Shown: one piece after another, positions 25,037 to 33,357 of the stretch
Layout: each line of letters opens with the position of its first letter
How positions within the stretch are numbered: the stretch's first letter is position 1
From: Streptomyces sp. IMTB 2501
Lineage (GTDB): Bacteria; Actinomycetota; Actinomycetes; Streptomycetales; Streptomycetaceae
Assembly (NCBI RefSeq): GCF_001953885.1
Contig: NZ_MQUS01000023.1
Coordinates: 93,149 to 157,148, forward strand
Direction of reading: 5' to 3'
Length of the DNA stretch: 64,000 nucleotides
Position numbers and translations under genes: made by a program
The notes under the pieces: generated by a model
What the model was told of the DNA's origin: nothing
What the model saw: the letters and a program-made list of their open reading frames with translations, nothing else
Database searches by the model: none

Positions 25037-26619
25037 CGTCGCGTCGACGATTCCTGGGGGTGACAGCCGGTGCCACAGCCGGGCTCGCCATACCCGCCGG
25101 AGCGGCGGCGTACGCGAAGTGGTCGGGCGAGCGCACGGGGACCGTCCTGGCCAGCAGGATCCGCCCGCCGCGCCAGTTCGCGGTGCCCCTGCCCGTACCG
25201 CCGCGCGCCCGCCCTTCGCGCACGACGGGTGGCACCGACTTCTACGACATCACCCAGCGCGAGGGATCCGTGGAGATCATCCCCGGGCTGAAGACGACTG
25301 TCTGGGGCTACGACGGCATCTTCCCCGGCCCTACCTTCACTGTCCGTTCCGGCCGCAGGACAGAGATACGGGTTCTGAACAAGCTGTCCGTGCCCACCTC
25401 CCTGCACCTGCACGGGGGTGTCACCCCGCCGCACTCCGACGGCTACCCGACCGATGTGCTCGTCCCCGCCCAGTGCGGCGCCGAGTTCAAGGCGCGGGGA
25501 GTGACACACGGCAAGGAAGGCATGGGGAGCATGCACGCTCCCGCGTCCGACTGGACGGTCTGGGAGGGCTACAAGACCTACACATACCCGATGGACCAGC
25601 GGGCCGCGACGCTCTGGTACCACGACCACCGCATGGACTTCAGCGCCCCGCAGGTCTGGCGGGGCCTGGCCGGTATGTTCCTGGTCCACGACCAGGAGGA
25701 GGACGCCCTCCCGTTCCCCGGCGGCGAGCGGGACATCCCGTTGCTTATCTGCGACCGCTCCTTCGAGGAGGACGGCTCCTTCCGCTACCCGGGCCACTCG
25801 CCGACCTGCACGGGCACCCCGGGCGTCCAGGACGCCTACATGGACGGTGTCCTCGGCGACGTACAGCTGGTGAACGGCGCGCCCTGGCCCGAGGCGGAGG
25901 TCTCCGCGACCCGCCATCGCCTCCGCCTGCTGAACGCCTCCAACGCCCGCCGCTACCACCTCGTCCTGAAACGCGAGGGCGGCGGCACGCTCCCCTTCAC
26001 ACACATCGGAAGCGACGGCGGCCTGCTGGCCTCACCCCAGTGCCTGGACCGAATCCCCATGGCACCGGCGGAACGCTTCGACGTGGTCGTGGACTTCACC
26101 GACTGCCCGGTGGGGACTGAGGTCACCCTGGTCAACACCCTGGCGGATGGCCGCATGCGCCAGGTGATGCGCTTCCGGGTCGCCCGTAAGGAGAGGAAGG
26201 ACGCGAGCCACGTCCCAGCCCACCTCTCGCGTTATACGGCGCTGCGCCCGGCGTCCGCCGTCGTCACCCGGCACTTCGACTTCCGCCGTTCCGACGACGC
26301 GTGGACCATCAACGGCCGCCCCTTCAGCACCTCGGAGATCCTGGCCCGCCCGCGCCTGAACACTGTCGAACGCTGGCGTTTCACCAGCGACTTCCACCAC
26401 CCCGTGCATCTGCACCTGGCCCACTTCCAGGTCCTGTCGCGAGGCGGCCGCGTGCCCGAGCCCACCGACGCCGGCTGGAAGGACACGGTGGATGTCCGCC
26501 CGTACGAGGTCGTGGACGCACTGGTCCGCTTCCGCGGCTACCGGGGCCGGTACCTGCTGCACTGCCACAACCTGGAGCACGAGGACATGGCGATGATGGC
26601 CAACTATGAGGTGGTGTAA
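25033..26619 (+). CDS. Tat-exported multicopper oxidase (CotA/bilirubin oxidase type)
   Basis: 528 residues. The N-terminus has a Tat signal (SRRRFLGVTAGATAGLAIPA). The four copper-ligand blocks are present: SLHLHGG, LWYHDHRMDF, HHPVHLHLAHFQVLSR and HCHNLEHEDMAM; the last has the type 1 Cys and axial Met. Three cupredoxin domains and the length agree with CotA, bilirubin oxidase and phenoxazinone synthase-like enzymes, which oxidise phenols or bilirubin-type compounds with O2. GTG 25033 overlaps the previous stop. Control by the divergent TetR repressor is likely. Confidence 0.93.
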   Translation: MTSRRRFLGVTAGATAGLAIPAGAAAYAKWSGERTGTVLASRIRPPRQFAVPLPVPPRARPSRTTGGTDFYDITQREGSVEIIPGLKTTVWGYDGIFPGPTFTVRSGRRTEIRVLNKLSVPTSLHLHGGVTPPHSDGYPTDVLVPAQCGAEFKARGVTHGKEGMGSMHAPASDWTVWEGYKTYTYPMDQRAATLWYHDHRMDFSAPQVWRGLAGMFLVHDQEEDALPFPGGERDIPLLICDRSFEEDGSFRYPGHSPTCTGTPGVQDAYMDGVLGDVQLVNGAPWPEAEVSATRHRLRLLNASNARRYHLVLKREGGGTLPFTHIGSDGGLLASPQCLDRIPMAPAERFDVVVDFTDCPVGTEVTLVNTLADGRMRQVMRFRVARKERKDASHVPAHLSRYTALRPASAVVTRHFDFRRSDDAWTINGRPFSTSEILARPRLNTVERWRFTSDFHHPVHLHLAHFQVLSRGGRVPEPTDAGWKDTVDVRPYEVVDALVRFRGYRGRYLLHCHNLEHEDMAMMANYEVV

Positions 26620-27207
26620 GGAGTACGCACAGCACCGGGCCCAGGGCCGCCGGTGTCAGCGAGTTGGCCGCCGATGAGGCGGATGTCCCCGCCGCCGTCC
26701 GCACTTGTGCAGGCCAGGACGTCTCCTAGGACGGCGCACTTTACGGCGGGACGCGGGTCGGTCGTGGCGAGCATCGGGCTGCTGGACGGGAAGCGGTTGT
26801 TGGAGGGAGAGGAGAACTCGTCCTTCGGCTCCGTCTTGATGGAGATCCTGGTGGACATGAAGTGGGGGCGGCAGGGGCGTCGACGGCGGGGTGGACGACG
26901 GGGCGGTCGTCGCCGTGGGTCGGCCGGCGAGCAGCGGCGATCCCGCGATCGTCGTCCAGGCCAGAGCGGCGGCCGAGAGGATGAGCGCTGCGATCGGCAG
27001 AAGGTGGCTCCGCAGACCTCTCCTCGGTGCCGAGGGCGCAGGCGAGAGCGGGAGTTCGGGCTGCTTGGGGGACAGCCGGTGTGCCCCAATGCCTCGCCAG
27101 TCACGATGTCCCAGTTGCTCGCTGTTGGGTGGGGAAAGGCCCCTGTGGATGTCAGTGGCCGAACTCGTCGCTGACGCTTCACCCGTCCGAAGACGACCAC
27201 CGGACAT
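26604..27207 (-). pseudogene. Membrane-anchored secreted protein broken by a C-run frameshift
   Basis: One minus-strand frame encodes RRGLRSHLLPIAALILSAAA and LAWTTIAGSPLLAGRPTATT (an N-terminal membrane anchor) followed by a Ser/Thr/Pro linker. After a CCCCC run (about 26869) the sequence makes sense only in another frame: FMSTRISIKTEPKDEF, NRFPSSSPMLATTDPRPAVK, CAVLGDVLACTSADGGGDIR and LIGGQLADTGG. A single base change in the run would restore one protein of about 190 residues. The 3' end overlaps the oxidase gene by 16 bp. Function unknown; a sequencing error is possible. Confidence 0.5.
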
Positions 27208-27276
27208 GGCGTCTGTCCAGGGTGAGCGGCGTGCGTAAGATCGCTGGCGTCAGAGCCAAGCCCGGGGGAGGGGTAC

Positions 27277-27611
27277 GTGTCCAATTCCACGACCACGGTT
27301 TCGTCGTCCGACGTGACCGGCCGGATGCGTCACGGTCTTGGTACTGCCCGCTTCGGTGGGCCTCTACAGCCTGCTGAACAAGGCTGGTGTTCTTTCTCCT
27401 CGCCGTGGTGACGCTCCGGCGTGTCGACGGATCCGTCGTCGCCTGCACCGCCAGGCCCGACAAGTCCCGGAAGCCGTACGACGGGTTCGAGGCACGGTTC
27501 GAGGCACAGCTGCGCACGCACCGCCCGGTCCCCACGGTGATGCCGCATCAGCAATCTGCGCCGGCAGCCGCGCCGTACCAGTCCTCACATCCGGGGCCAC
27601 CCCGCAGCTGA
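27277..27611 (+). pseudogene. Broken small membrane protein
   Basis: A GTG at 27277 follows GGGGGAGGGG and starts SNSTTTVSSSDVTGRMRHGL, GTARFGG. The membrane segment YSLLNKAG / FFLLAVVTL and the tail VVACTARPDKSRKPYDGFEA continue only in two further frames. The parts look like one short protein with two small indels. Family not recognised. Confidence 0.35.
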
Positions 27612-27678
27612 CAACGATCGGCGTCACCGCGTGTGCCCGTCCCGTCCCCAACTCCCCGTCTCCGGAGCCGATACGACC

Positions 27679-28215
27679 ATGTCCTTCTTCAACAGGCGCC
27701 GTACCGTCCGCCTCTCCCAGCACCGTACGGCCGACAGCCCGTTCGGGCCGATACGGATCAGCTACGACCGCTGGCCCTCCGTCATCGCGCTTGTGCAGGG
27801 GCCCGGCATGCCGCGCGTGCAGGTCCGCCCTGACCGTGTCCACGGCCGGATCAAGGTCGACGGGCAGATGATCCTCACGCGCCGGGGGAACGACAGCCGC
27901 TGGGCCCTGCGACGGAGGACGCGCACCCGCACGGCCATGGTGGGCGAGCGCACGTATGAACTGCGGCCCACCAGCTTGCGCCGGGCCCGGCTCCTGCGTA
28001 ACGGCACGCCCATTGCCGAAGCGCACGGCACTCTGCGCTCGTACGTCTCCCTCCGTGGCATCCCTGGCATCGACGCCAGGCTGAACTGGTCCCAGGGCCT
28101 CGACCCCTACGATGTGGCGATCGGTCAGGCCATGGTGGTCGCCTTCGGCGCGGGCGCCCCCGGCGCACTGACCTCTCTGGTTTCCTTCAGCCTCGACTTG
28201 ATCAGCTCCAGCTGA
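27679..28215 (+). CDS. Hypothetical basic protein
   Basis: 178 residues, from ATG 27679. No signal peptide or transmembrane segment until a mildly hydrophobic C-terminus (MVVAFGAGAPGALTSLVSFS). The middle is rich in Arg and beta-strand-like (VHGRIKVDGQMILTRRGNDS, ELRPTSLRRARLLRNGTPIA), a look seen in small streptomycete proteins of unknown function with a beta-barrel-like domain. The intact frame, regular codon bias and lack of overlap support a real gene. Upstream is a broken membrane protein gene. Confidence 0.65.
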   Translation: MSFFNRRRTVRLSQHRTADSPFGPIRISYDRWPSVIALVQGPGMPRVQVRPDRVHGRIKVDGQMILTRRGNDSRWALRRRTRTRTAMVGERTYELRPTSLRRARLLRNGTPIAEAHGTLRSYVSLRGIPGIDARLNWSQGLDPYDVAIGQAMVVAFGAGAPGALTSLVSFSLDLISSS

Positions 28216-28585
28216 CGCGCGACCTCGAAGCCGACCGTCATCGATGAAGAGGTGGTCGGGGTGGCGTCGGCGGAGCCGAAGGCCGGCAACAGGCCGAGGG
28301 AGGGCACAGCCGGGGCGAGCGGTCACAGGCGTGGCGGCGGAGCGGTCCTGAGGGCGGCAGACGTTCGGGGCCGCGCGCGGTGTCGGAGTCCATGACGGCG
28401 CGGTAGTACGCGACGTGGTCGCGGTGCCCGAGGCCCAGCCGGGTGTCCCGCGCGGCACAGGGAGGGATCCGCTCGGGGTGCCGTACGTCAGGTGGGGTCT
28501 CCCCGCGGCGCGGCGTGACCGGGCGGGGCGGGGGTGTCCGGCGGAGCGGTACCCGCCCGGTTCACAGTGCGCCGGTGCTCTGCCG
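28216..28585. other. Stretch without a recognisable intact gene
   Basis: On the minus strand a short piece, LGHRDHVAYYRAVMDSDTAR, looks protein-like but has no start or domain. Nothing else was recognised. Confidence 0.35.
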
Positions 28586-29012
28586 TCAGTCCTCGTCGTG
28601 GTCGCCGGAGATGCTGTTGCTGTCGTCGTTCCTGTCGTCGTCGGTCTTGGCGGCCGTGACCTTTCCGTTGGCCGCGTCGACGGTGACCTCGTGGTCGGTG
28701 CCCTTGGTGTCCGTCACGTCGACGTGCCAGGCAGCAGTCCTGCCGTGGTCGCTCTCCAGGTCGGCCGAGGTCGCGGTGCCCTCGACCTCGGCGAGGGCGG
28801 CGTCCACGGCCACCTCCAGGTCGGTCTTGGTCGGCTTGGCGAGGGCGGCGTCGCCGCTGCGGTCGTCGGAGTCGTTGTCCCGGTCGGCCTTGGTCGCGGT
28901 GACGTTGCCGTCGGTGGCGTTGACCGTCACCTCGTGCTCGGTGCCCTTGGAGTCGGTGACGTCGGCCTTCCAGACCGGCTTGCCGTTCTCGACCTCCAGG
29001 TTGCTGACGGAG
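28586..29012 (-). pseudogene. PepSY-domain protein lacking its N-terminus
   Basis: Two tandem PepSY-like units are visible: VWKADVTDSKGTEHEVTVNA / TDGNVTATKADRDNDSDD and WHVDVTDTKGTDHEVTVDA / ANGKVTAAKTDDDRNDDS. Each is the beta-strand part of a PepSY repeat; the helix of the second is TKTDLEVAVDAALAEVEGTA. The end is acid-rich (GDHDED). The signal peptide and the start of the first unit are missing: upstream DNA switches at about 29013 into a PAP2 gene on the other strand, so a rearrangement removed the start. Confidence 0.75.
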
Positions 29013-29597
29013 CGTCATGCCGGGCTGATCGACCGTACGGTGCTGGACGAGGCCGTCGAGCACCGCAGTCGGGCGCTTACCTGGTTGATGCAGGGGTGTC
29101 CACGGCGGCGGAGGTGCCGCTGCTGGCGCTTCTGGTCCGGGCCGCCACTGTTCTGGCCTGGCGCGGGCGGACCTGACGTCCGCTTGTCCTGGGCGGCGCC
29201 GCGGCCGGACTGTCCGTGCTGCCCACCACGCGGGTGAAGAACGTCTCGGCGCGGACCCGGCCTCCGGTGGCCACCGCGGTCGTCCACGAAAAGGGCTGCT
29301 CCCTCCCGTCCCGGCACACCACCGTGGCCGCCGCCCTCCTGTTCATCCTCGTATATCTCCTGGCACGGCACGGCACGGCACGGCACGGTCCGTTTCCGTC
29401 TCGCCGCCGAGGCGCTGTGAGCAGGTGCGGCGGGCCTGGTCTGGCTGGTGGCGGCCAGCAGGGTCTACCCCTGCGTGGACTGGGCCACCGGCGTCACCGC
29501 CGGCTTCGCCCTCGGCGCCGTCGCCGCGCTCGACTTGGTCACCCTCGACCAGGCCCGCCGCCTGCTCACTCGAACCCCGTCACGACTTGCGGAGTGA
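29013..29597 (+). pseudogene. PAP2-family phosphatase remnant
   Basis: In shifting + frames: RHAGLIDRTVLDEAVEHRSR and ALTWLMQ (N-terminal helix), TAAEVPLLALLVRAATVLAW, then the PAP2 catalytic block as SLPSRHTTVAAALLFILVYL (normally PSGHT; Gly is Arg here), and at the end GLVWLVAASRVYPCVDWATG with VTAGFALGAVAA (normally SRVYLGVHWPTDV; the catalytic His is Asp). Frame changes, loss of key residues and a pentanucleotide repeat show it is dead. Confidence 0.8.
29362..29388. repeat. Pentanucleotide microsatellite (GGCAC)5
   Basis: Five perfect tandem copies of GGCAC within the PAP2 remnant. Slippage of a 5-base unit shifts the frame, which may explain part of the frame changes here. Confidence 0.9.
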
Positions 29598-29676
29598 CGC
29601 TGGAACCGGCATCACCACAGCCCCAGGAGTCGCGCCCGCGGCTGACTGTCGACCAACAGAGGTCCCGTCAGCGGGA

Positions 29677-30207
29677 TCAGCTCAGGCCCACGGCCTGGAG
29701 CGCGGTGGTCCAGTCGGTGGCGATCGCCTGTTGCGCCGGAGCGAGCTGGATCGTTCCTGCGCAGACCGCCTTGTACAGCTTGTACTCGATGGTGTCCTTG
29801 TCGCTGGAGGTGTAGCCGCCCGCGTCGTAGCGGGGTTCGGGCCACAGGTTCTGCTCGCTGGTCGGGTTGCCCCCCAGCGACAGGGGTATCAGGTGGTCTT
29901 CCTCGTAGTCCGCGGTGGCGGTGTCGTCGTAGCCGTACTCGGCGATCTGCTTCACCTTCAGGGCGTTGGTGTAGCTGGTGGACGGGCGGATCGAGGAGCT
30001 GTAGCCCGGGACACAGATCGTGGAGTCGATCGTGGACTGGGTGACATCCGAGTTGAGCGCGCCGGGCTGGCAGGTGGGGTCCTGCAGAGGCAGGTAGGAC
30101 TGCGAGCAGTCGGCGGCGTGTGCGGTGCCGGTGGTGGTGACGATCAGGCCGCCGGTGGCGAGGGCCAACGACGAGACGACTACGGCAAGTTGACGCATGC
30201 GGGACAT
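29677..30207 (-). CDS. Secreted HNH-like protein
   Basis: 176 residues from ATG 30207 (GGGAG upstream). A Sec signal (LAVVVSSLALATGGLIVTTT, GTAHAA) is followed by a mature part with four cysteines (DCSQSY, DPTCQPG, TICVPG, AVCAGT). The core DYEEDHLIPLSLGGNPTSEQ with NLWPEP is the bba-like E-D-H-L-I-P-L-x-L-G-G ... N-L-W-P signature seen in small exported HNH-type proteins; it resembles a nuclease active site, but activity is not proven. It stands alone, 80 bp from the PAP2 remnant. Confidence 0.82.
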   Translation of the reverse strand: MSRMRQLAVVVSSLALATGGLIVTTTGTAHAADCSQSYLPLQDPTCQPGALNSDVTQSTIDSTICVPGYSSSIRPSTSYTNALKVKQIAEYGYDDTATADYEEDHLIPLSLGGNPTSEQNLWPEPRYDAGGYTSSDKDTIEYKLYKAVCAGTIQLAPAQQAIATDWTTALQAVGLS

Positions 30208-30744
30208 GGGGACTCCCGGTGTGGGGAACTCACTCCGACGGGCGTCGAAGTGTCGCCGACATGACAACACCGGAATCATCTATGCGAGTAGACATCGGGA
30301 GTGAACAACTCATTGCCGACTGGTTACTTCAATCCTGAACGTCTTGCGAGAGGCCCCGAAAGCTCGCCAAGGGCGATCACGCCCTCAGAGGTCGCGGGAT
30401 GCGACGTTGCCGGTGGACGTGTGAGGCCGGCTTGAGTGGGTCGTCACCCTTCGCGGTGCGGAGCACTCGCTGTCACGCTTGGGTAACCGTTGGTGCGGTC
30501 AGTGGTGATGGGGTCGTCATGAGGAAGCTATGGGCAAGCTATGAGACGGTCAAAAGAGTGCGGTCAAACTGAGGTAAACCATCCCTTTCAGGGTCTGCGG
30601 GTGGCCGAATAGCGACTTGTCGGTGCTTCAGGGATGTGTTTTCAGGCAAGGCTTACCTAAGTATGGTGAGCCTCGCTTTGTTGATGGCGGGCGTGTGCCG
30701 TGGGGGCGGCGTCGGCGGCCCGTGTGTGTCACTTCGGAGGTTCC
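30208..30744. other. Long intergenic regulatory region
   Basis: It separates the secreted protein (minus) from the iron importer (plus) and holds an iron box close to the importer. AT-rich patches (30540-30600) fit promoters. No gene was recognised. Confidence 0.5.
30642..30660 (+). promoter_or_regulatory. Iron box (IdeR/DmdR-type operator)
   Basis: TCAGGCAAG-G-CTTACCTAA, a 19-bp imperfect palindrome close to the DtxR/IdeR consensus (TTAGGTTAG-G-CTAACCTAA). It lies about 85 bp upstream of an iron-type ABC importer, so repression by iron-loaded DmdR/IdeR is expected. Confidence 0.75.
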
Positions 30745-31818
30745 ATGTCTCGTGTCGTCCTGCGGTCCGCTCGACGGTCCGCCGTGCTGGCGGCGGTGTC
30801 GCTGTCTGCCCTGGCACTGGCGGGGTGCAGCGGTTCGAACGACTCCGGGGGCACGTCGTCGGACAGCGAGTCGGGCGGTTCGCTGAAGGGGCAGACGATC
30901 ACGGTCTACAGCGGTCAGCACCAGCAGACGGTCAGCGCGCTGGTGAAGGACTTCCAGGCGCGGACCGGCATCAAGGCCAATGTCCGCTCGGGCGACGAGG
31001 CGGAGTTGGCCAACCAGATCCTCACCGAGGGGCCGGCCTCCCCGGCGGATGTGTTCTTCGCGGAGAATCCGCCCGCGCTCACCACCCTGGAGAACAAGGG
31101 CCTGCTGGCGAAGGTGAACGCCGCCACCCTGGCGGCGGTTCCGTCGGCTGACAGTTCGGCCAAGGGCGACTGGGTGGGTGTTTCCGCCCGTGAGGCGGCG
31201 TTCGTCTACAACACCGGCAAGCTCCAGGCGGGTCAAGTGCCTTCCACTGTGAAGGACTTGGCCGGTACGGCGTGGAAGGGGAAGCTGGGCATCGCGCCGG
31301 GCGAGACGGACTTCACCCCGGTCGTCACCAGGATGATCAAGACAGAGGGCGAGGCCGGTGCGAAGAGCTGGCTGGAGGGGCTGAAGGCAAACAGCAAGGT
31401 CTACGGCAGCAATGAGGACCTGGTCGCCGCTGTGAACCGGGGCGAGGTCGAGGGCGGCGTCATCGACCACTACTACTGGTACCGGCTGCGCGACGAACAG
31501 GGCGCCGCCCACATCCACAGCGCACTCGGCTACTTCAAGCAGGGCGACCCCGGCGCGCTGGTGGACGTCTCCGGCGCGGCCGTCCTCTCCCACGGCCAGC
31601 ATCAGGCGGCCGCCCAGGCGTTCCTCGCCTACCTGACCAGCAAGCCCGCCCAGCAGATCATCGCCACCTCCGAGAGCTACGAGTATCCGCTCGCCGCCGG
31701 GGTGAAGAACACCAAGGTGAGCCGGGCGCTTACGGCTTCCGGACCGGTCGCGCAGGCCGGGGACCTCGGTGACGGCAAGGACGCACTGCAGCTCCTGCAG
31801 TCCGTCGGTCTGCTGTGA
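30745..31818 (+). CDS. Iron(III) ABC transporter substrate-binding lipoprotein
   Basis: 357 residues. The lipobox LALAGC gives a lipid-anchored extracytoplasmic protein. TITVYSGQHQQTVSALVKDF, then ADVFFAENPPALTTLENKGL, then VYNTGKL and IDHYYWYRLRDEQG match FbpA/FutA-type ferric-binding proteins; the Tyr pair in HYYWYR is where FbpA proteins bind Fe3+. ATG 30745 follows GGAGG. It is the first gene of a three-gene importer, behind an iron box; its stop overlaps the permease start. Confidence 0.93.
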   Translation: MSRVVLRSARRSAVLAAVSLSALALAGCSGSNDSGGTSSDSESGGSLKGQTITVYSGQHQQTVSALVKDFQARTGIKANVRSGDEAELANQILTEGPASPADVFFAENPPALTTLENKGLLAKVNAATLAAVPSADSSAKGDWVGVSAREAAFVYNTGKLQAGQVPSTVKDLAGTAWKGKLGIAPGETDFTPVVTRMIKTEGEAGAKSWLEGLKANSKVYGSNEDLVAAVNRGEVEGGVIDHYYWYRLRDEQGAAHIHSALGYFKQGDPGALVDVSGAAVLSHGQHQAAAQAFLAYLTSKPAQQIIATSESYEYPLAAGVKNTKVSRALTASGPVAQAGDLGDGKDALQLLQSVGLL

Positions 31819-33356
31819 GGACACTCCGTACGGTGCCGGGCCCGCTGCCGCTGATGGCGGGTCTGGTGGCGCTGCTCGTCGCCTCGCCGCTGGTGTTCGT
31901 CGGGCTGCAGGCCGCGCAGGCGGGCGGGGACACCGCACACCGCCTGCTGGCCCGGCCCGTGGTCGGTACCCTGCTGTGGCACACCGTCGCCCTCACCACG
32001 GTCGTCACCGCCGGCACGCTCGTGCTCGGCTTCGCCGCCGCCTACCTGGTGGAACGCACCGACCTGCCCGGCCGACGGGCGTGGACCGTGGCGCTGGCGA
32101 TGCCGCTCGCGGTGCCGGAGTTCGTCCACGGCTACTCCTGGGTCTCGCTGTTCCCGCAGGTGCAGGGGTACTGGGGTGCGGTGCTGGTGATGACGTCCTC
32201 GCTCTATCCGCTGGTGTTCCTGCCGGTGGCCGCCACGCTGCGGCACGCCGACGCCTCGGCCGAGGAGGTCGCGCGCAGCCTGGGCCGCGGCCGGTTCGCG
32301 ACCCTGTGGCGCATCACACTGCCGCTCACCCGCCCCGCCCTGGCGGGCGGCGCGCTGCTCGTCTCGCTCTATCTCCTGGGCGAGTACGGGGCGTTCGCGA
32401 TGCTGCGCTACACCACGTTCGCCACCGCGATCTACAACGAGTTCCAGACCAGCTTCGACATGGCCTCGGCCAGTCTGCTCACCCTTGCCCTGGTCGGTCT
32501 CGCCCTCCTCCTCGTCACTCTCGACGCGCGCGCCGCGCGGCGCGGCCGGGTGGTGCGTGAGGGCACCACCGGGCGGGGCTGTGCCCCGGTGGCCCTGGGC
32601 CGCTGGAAGCCGGTCGCCGCAGGCGCGTTGGCGGCGGTGGTGGGGGTGACGCTCGGGGTGCCGGTCTTCGCGCTCGTCCACTGGCTGGTGCGCGGAAGCT
32701 CCACCACGCTGCCGTCAGCCTCCATCGTCACCGAGACGGCGACGACCCTGGGGTACGCCCTTTCGTCGGCGGCCGTCGCCACCGTCGCCGCGGTGCCGGT
32801 GGCGCTCTACTCCTGGCGCCGCCCCAGCCGTCTGTCCCGCACCGTGGAACGCGCCGCCTACCTGACCAGGGCACTGCCCGGTATCGCCGTCGCCCTGTCG
32901 GTGGTGTTCTTCGCGATCCGGTATGCCCAGCCCCTCTATCAGCAGCCGTCGTTGCTGGTGGCCGGGTATGTGGTGCTGTTCTTCCCGCTCGCCCTGACCT
33001 CCGTGCGGGCCTCCCTCGCGCACGTGCCGCACGGAGTCGAGGATGTGGCGCGCTCGCTTGGCGTGCGCAGGATCGTGGTCCTGGCCCGGGTCACCCTGCC
33101 GCTGATCCTGCCCGGACTCGGCGCGGCCTTCGCGATGGTCACGCTCACCGCGAGCACCGAACTGACCGCCACGCTGCTGCTGCGCCCGACCGGCACCGAG
33201 ACCCTCGCCACCCAGTTCTGGGTCTACACCACCGGCCTCTCCTACGGGGCGGCGGCGCCGTACGCCGCCGTGATGGTCGCCCTGTCCGTGCCCGCCGTCC
33301 TGATGCTCACCCGCCGCACCCTCGGCACTCGCGCAACCGCCCCAAGGGAGAACTGA
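31815..33356 (+). CDS. Iron(III) ABC transporter permease (FbpB type)
   Basis: 513 residues with about 12 membrane helices in two homologous halves, as in FbpB/SfuB-type fused permeases. Each half has an EAA coupling loop: EEVARSLGRGRFATLWRITL and VEDVARSLGVRRIVVLARVT. GTG 31815 overlaps the binding-protein stop (GTGA), so it is translationally coupled. It moves the ion across the membrane with the ATPase encoded next. Confidence 0.93.
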   Translation: MRTLRTVPGPLPLMAGLVALLVASPLVFVGLQAAQAGGDTAHRLLARPVVGTLLWHTVALTTVVTAGTLVLGFAAAYLVERTDLPGRRAWTVALAMPLAVPEFVHGYSWVSLFPQVQGYWGAVLVMTSSLYPLVFLPVAATLRHADASAEEVARSLGRGRFATLWRITLPLTRPALAGGALLVSLYLLGEYGAFAMLRYTTFATAIYNEFQTSFDMASASLLTLALVGLALLLVTLDARAARRGRVVREGTTGRGCAPVALGRWKPVAAGALAAVVGVTLGVPVFALVHWLVRGSSTTLPSASIVTETATTLGYALSSAAVATVAAVPVALYSWRRPSRLSRTVERAAYLTRALPGIAVALSVVFFAIRYAQPLYQQPSLLVAGYVVLFFPLALTSVRASLAHVPHGVEDVARSLGVRRIVVLARVTLPLILPGLGAAFAMVTLTASTELTATLLLRPTGTETLATQFWVYTTGLSYGAAAPYAAVMVALSVPAVLMLTRRTLGTRATAPREN

Positions 33357-33357
33357 G

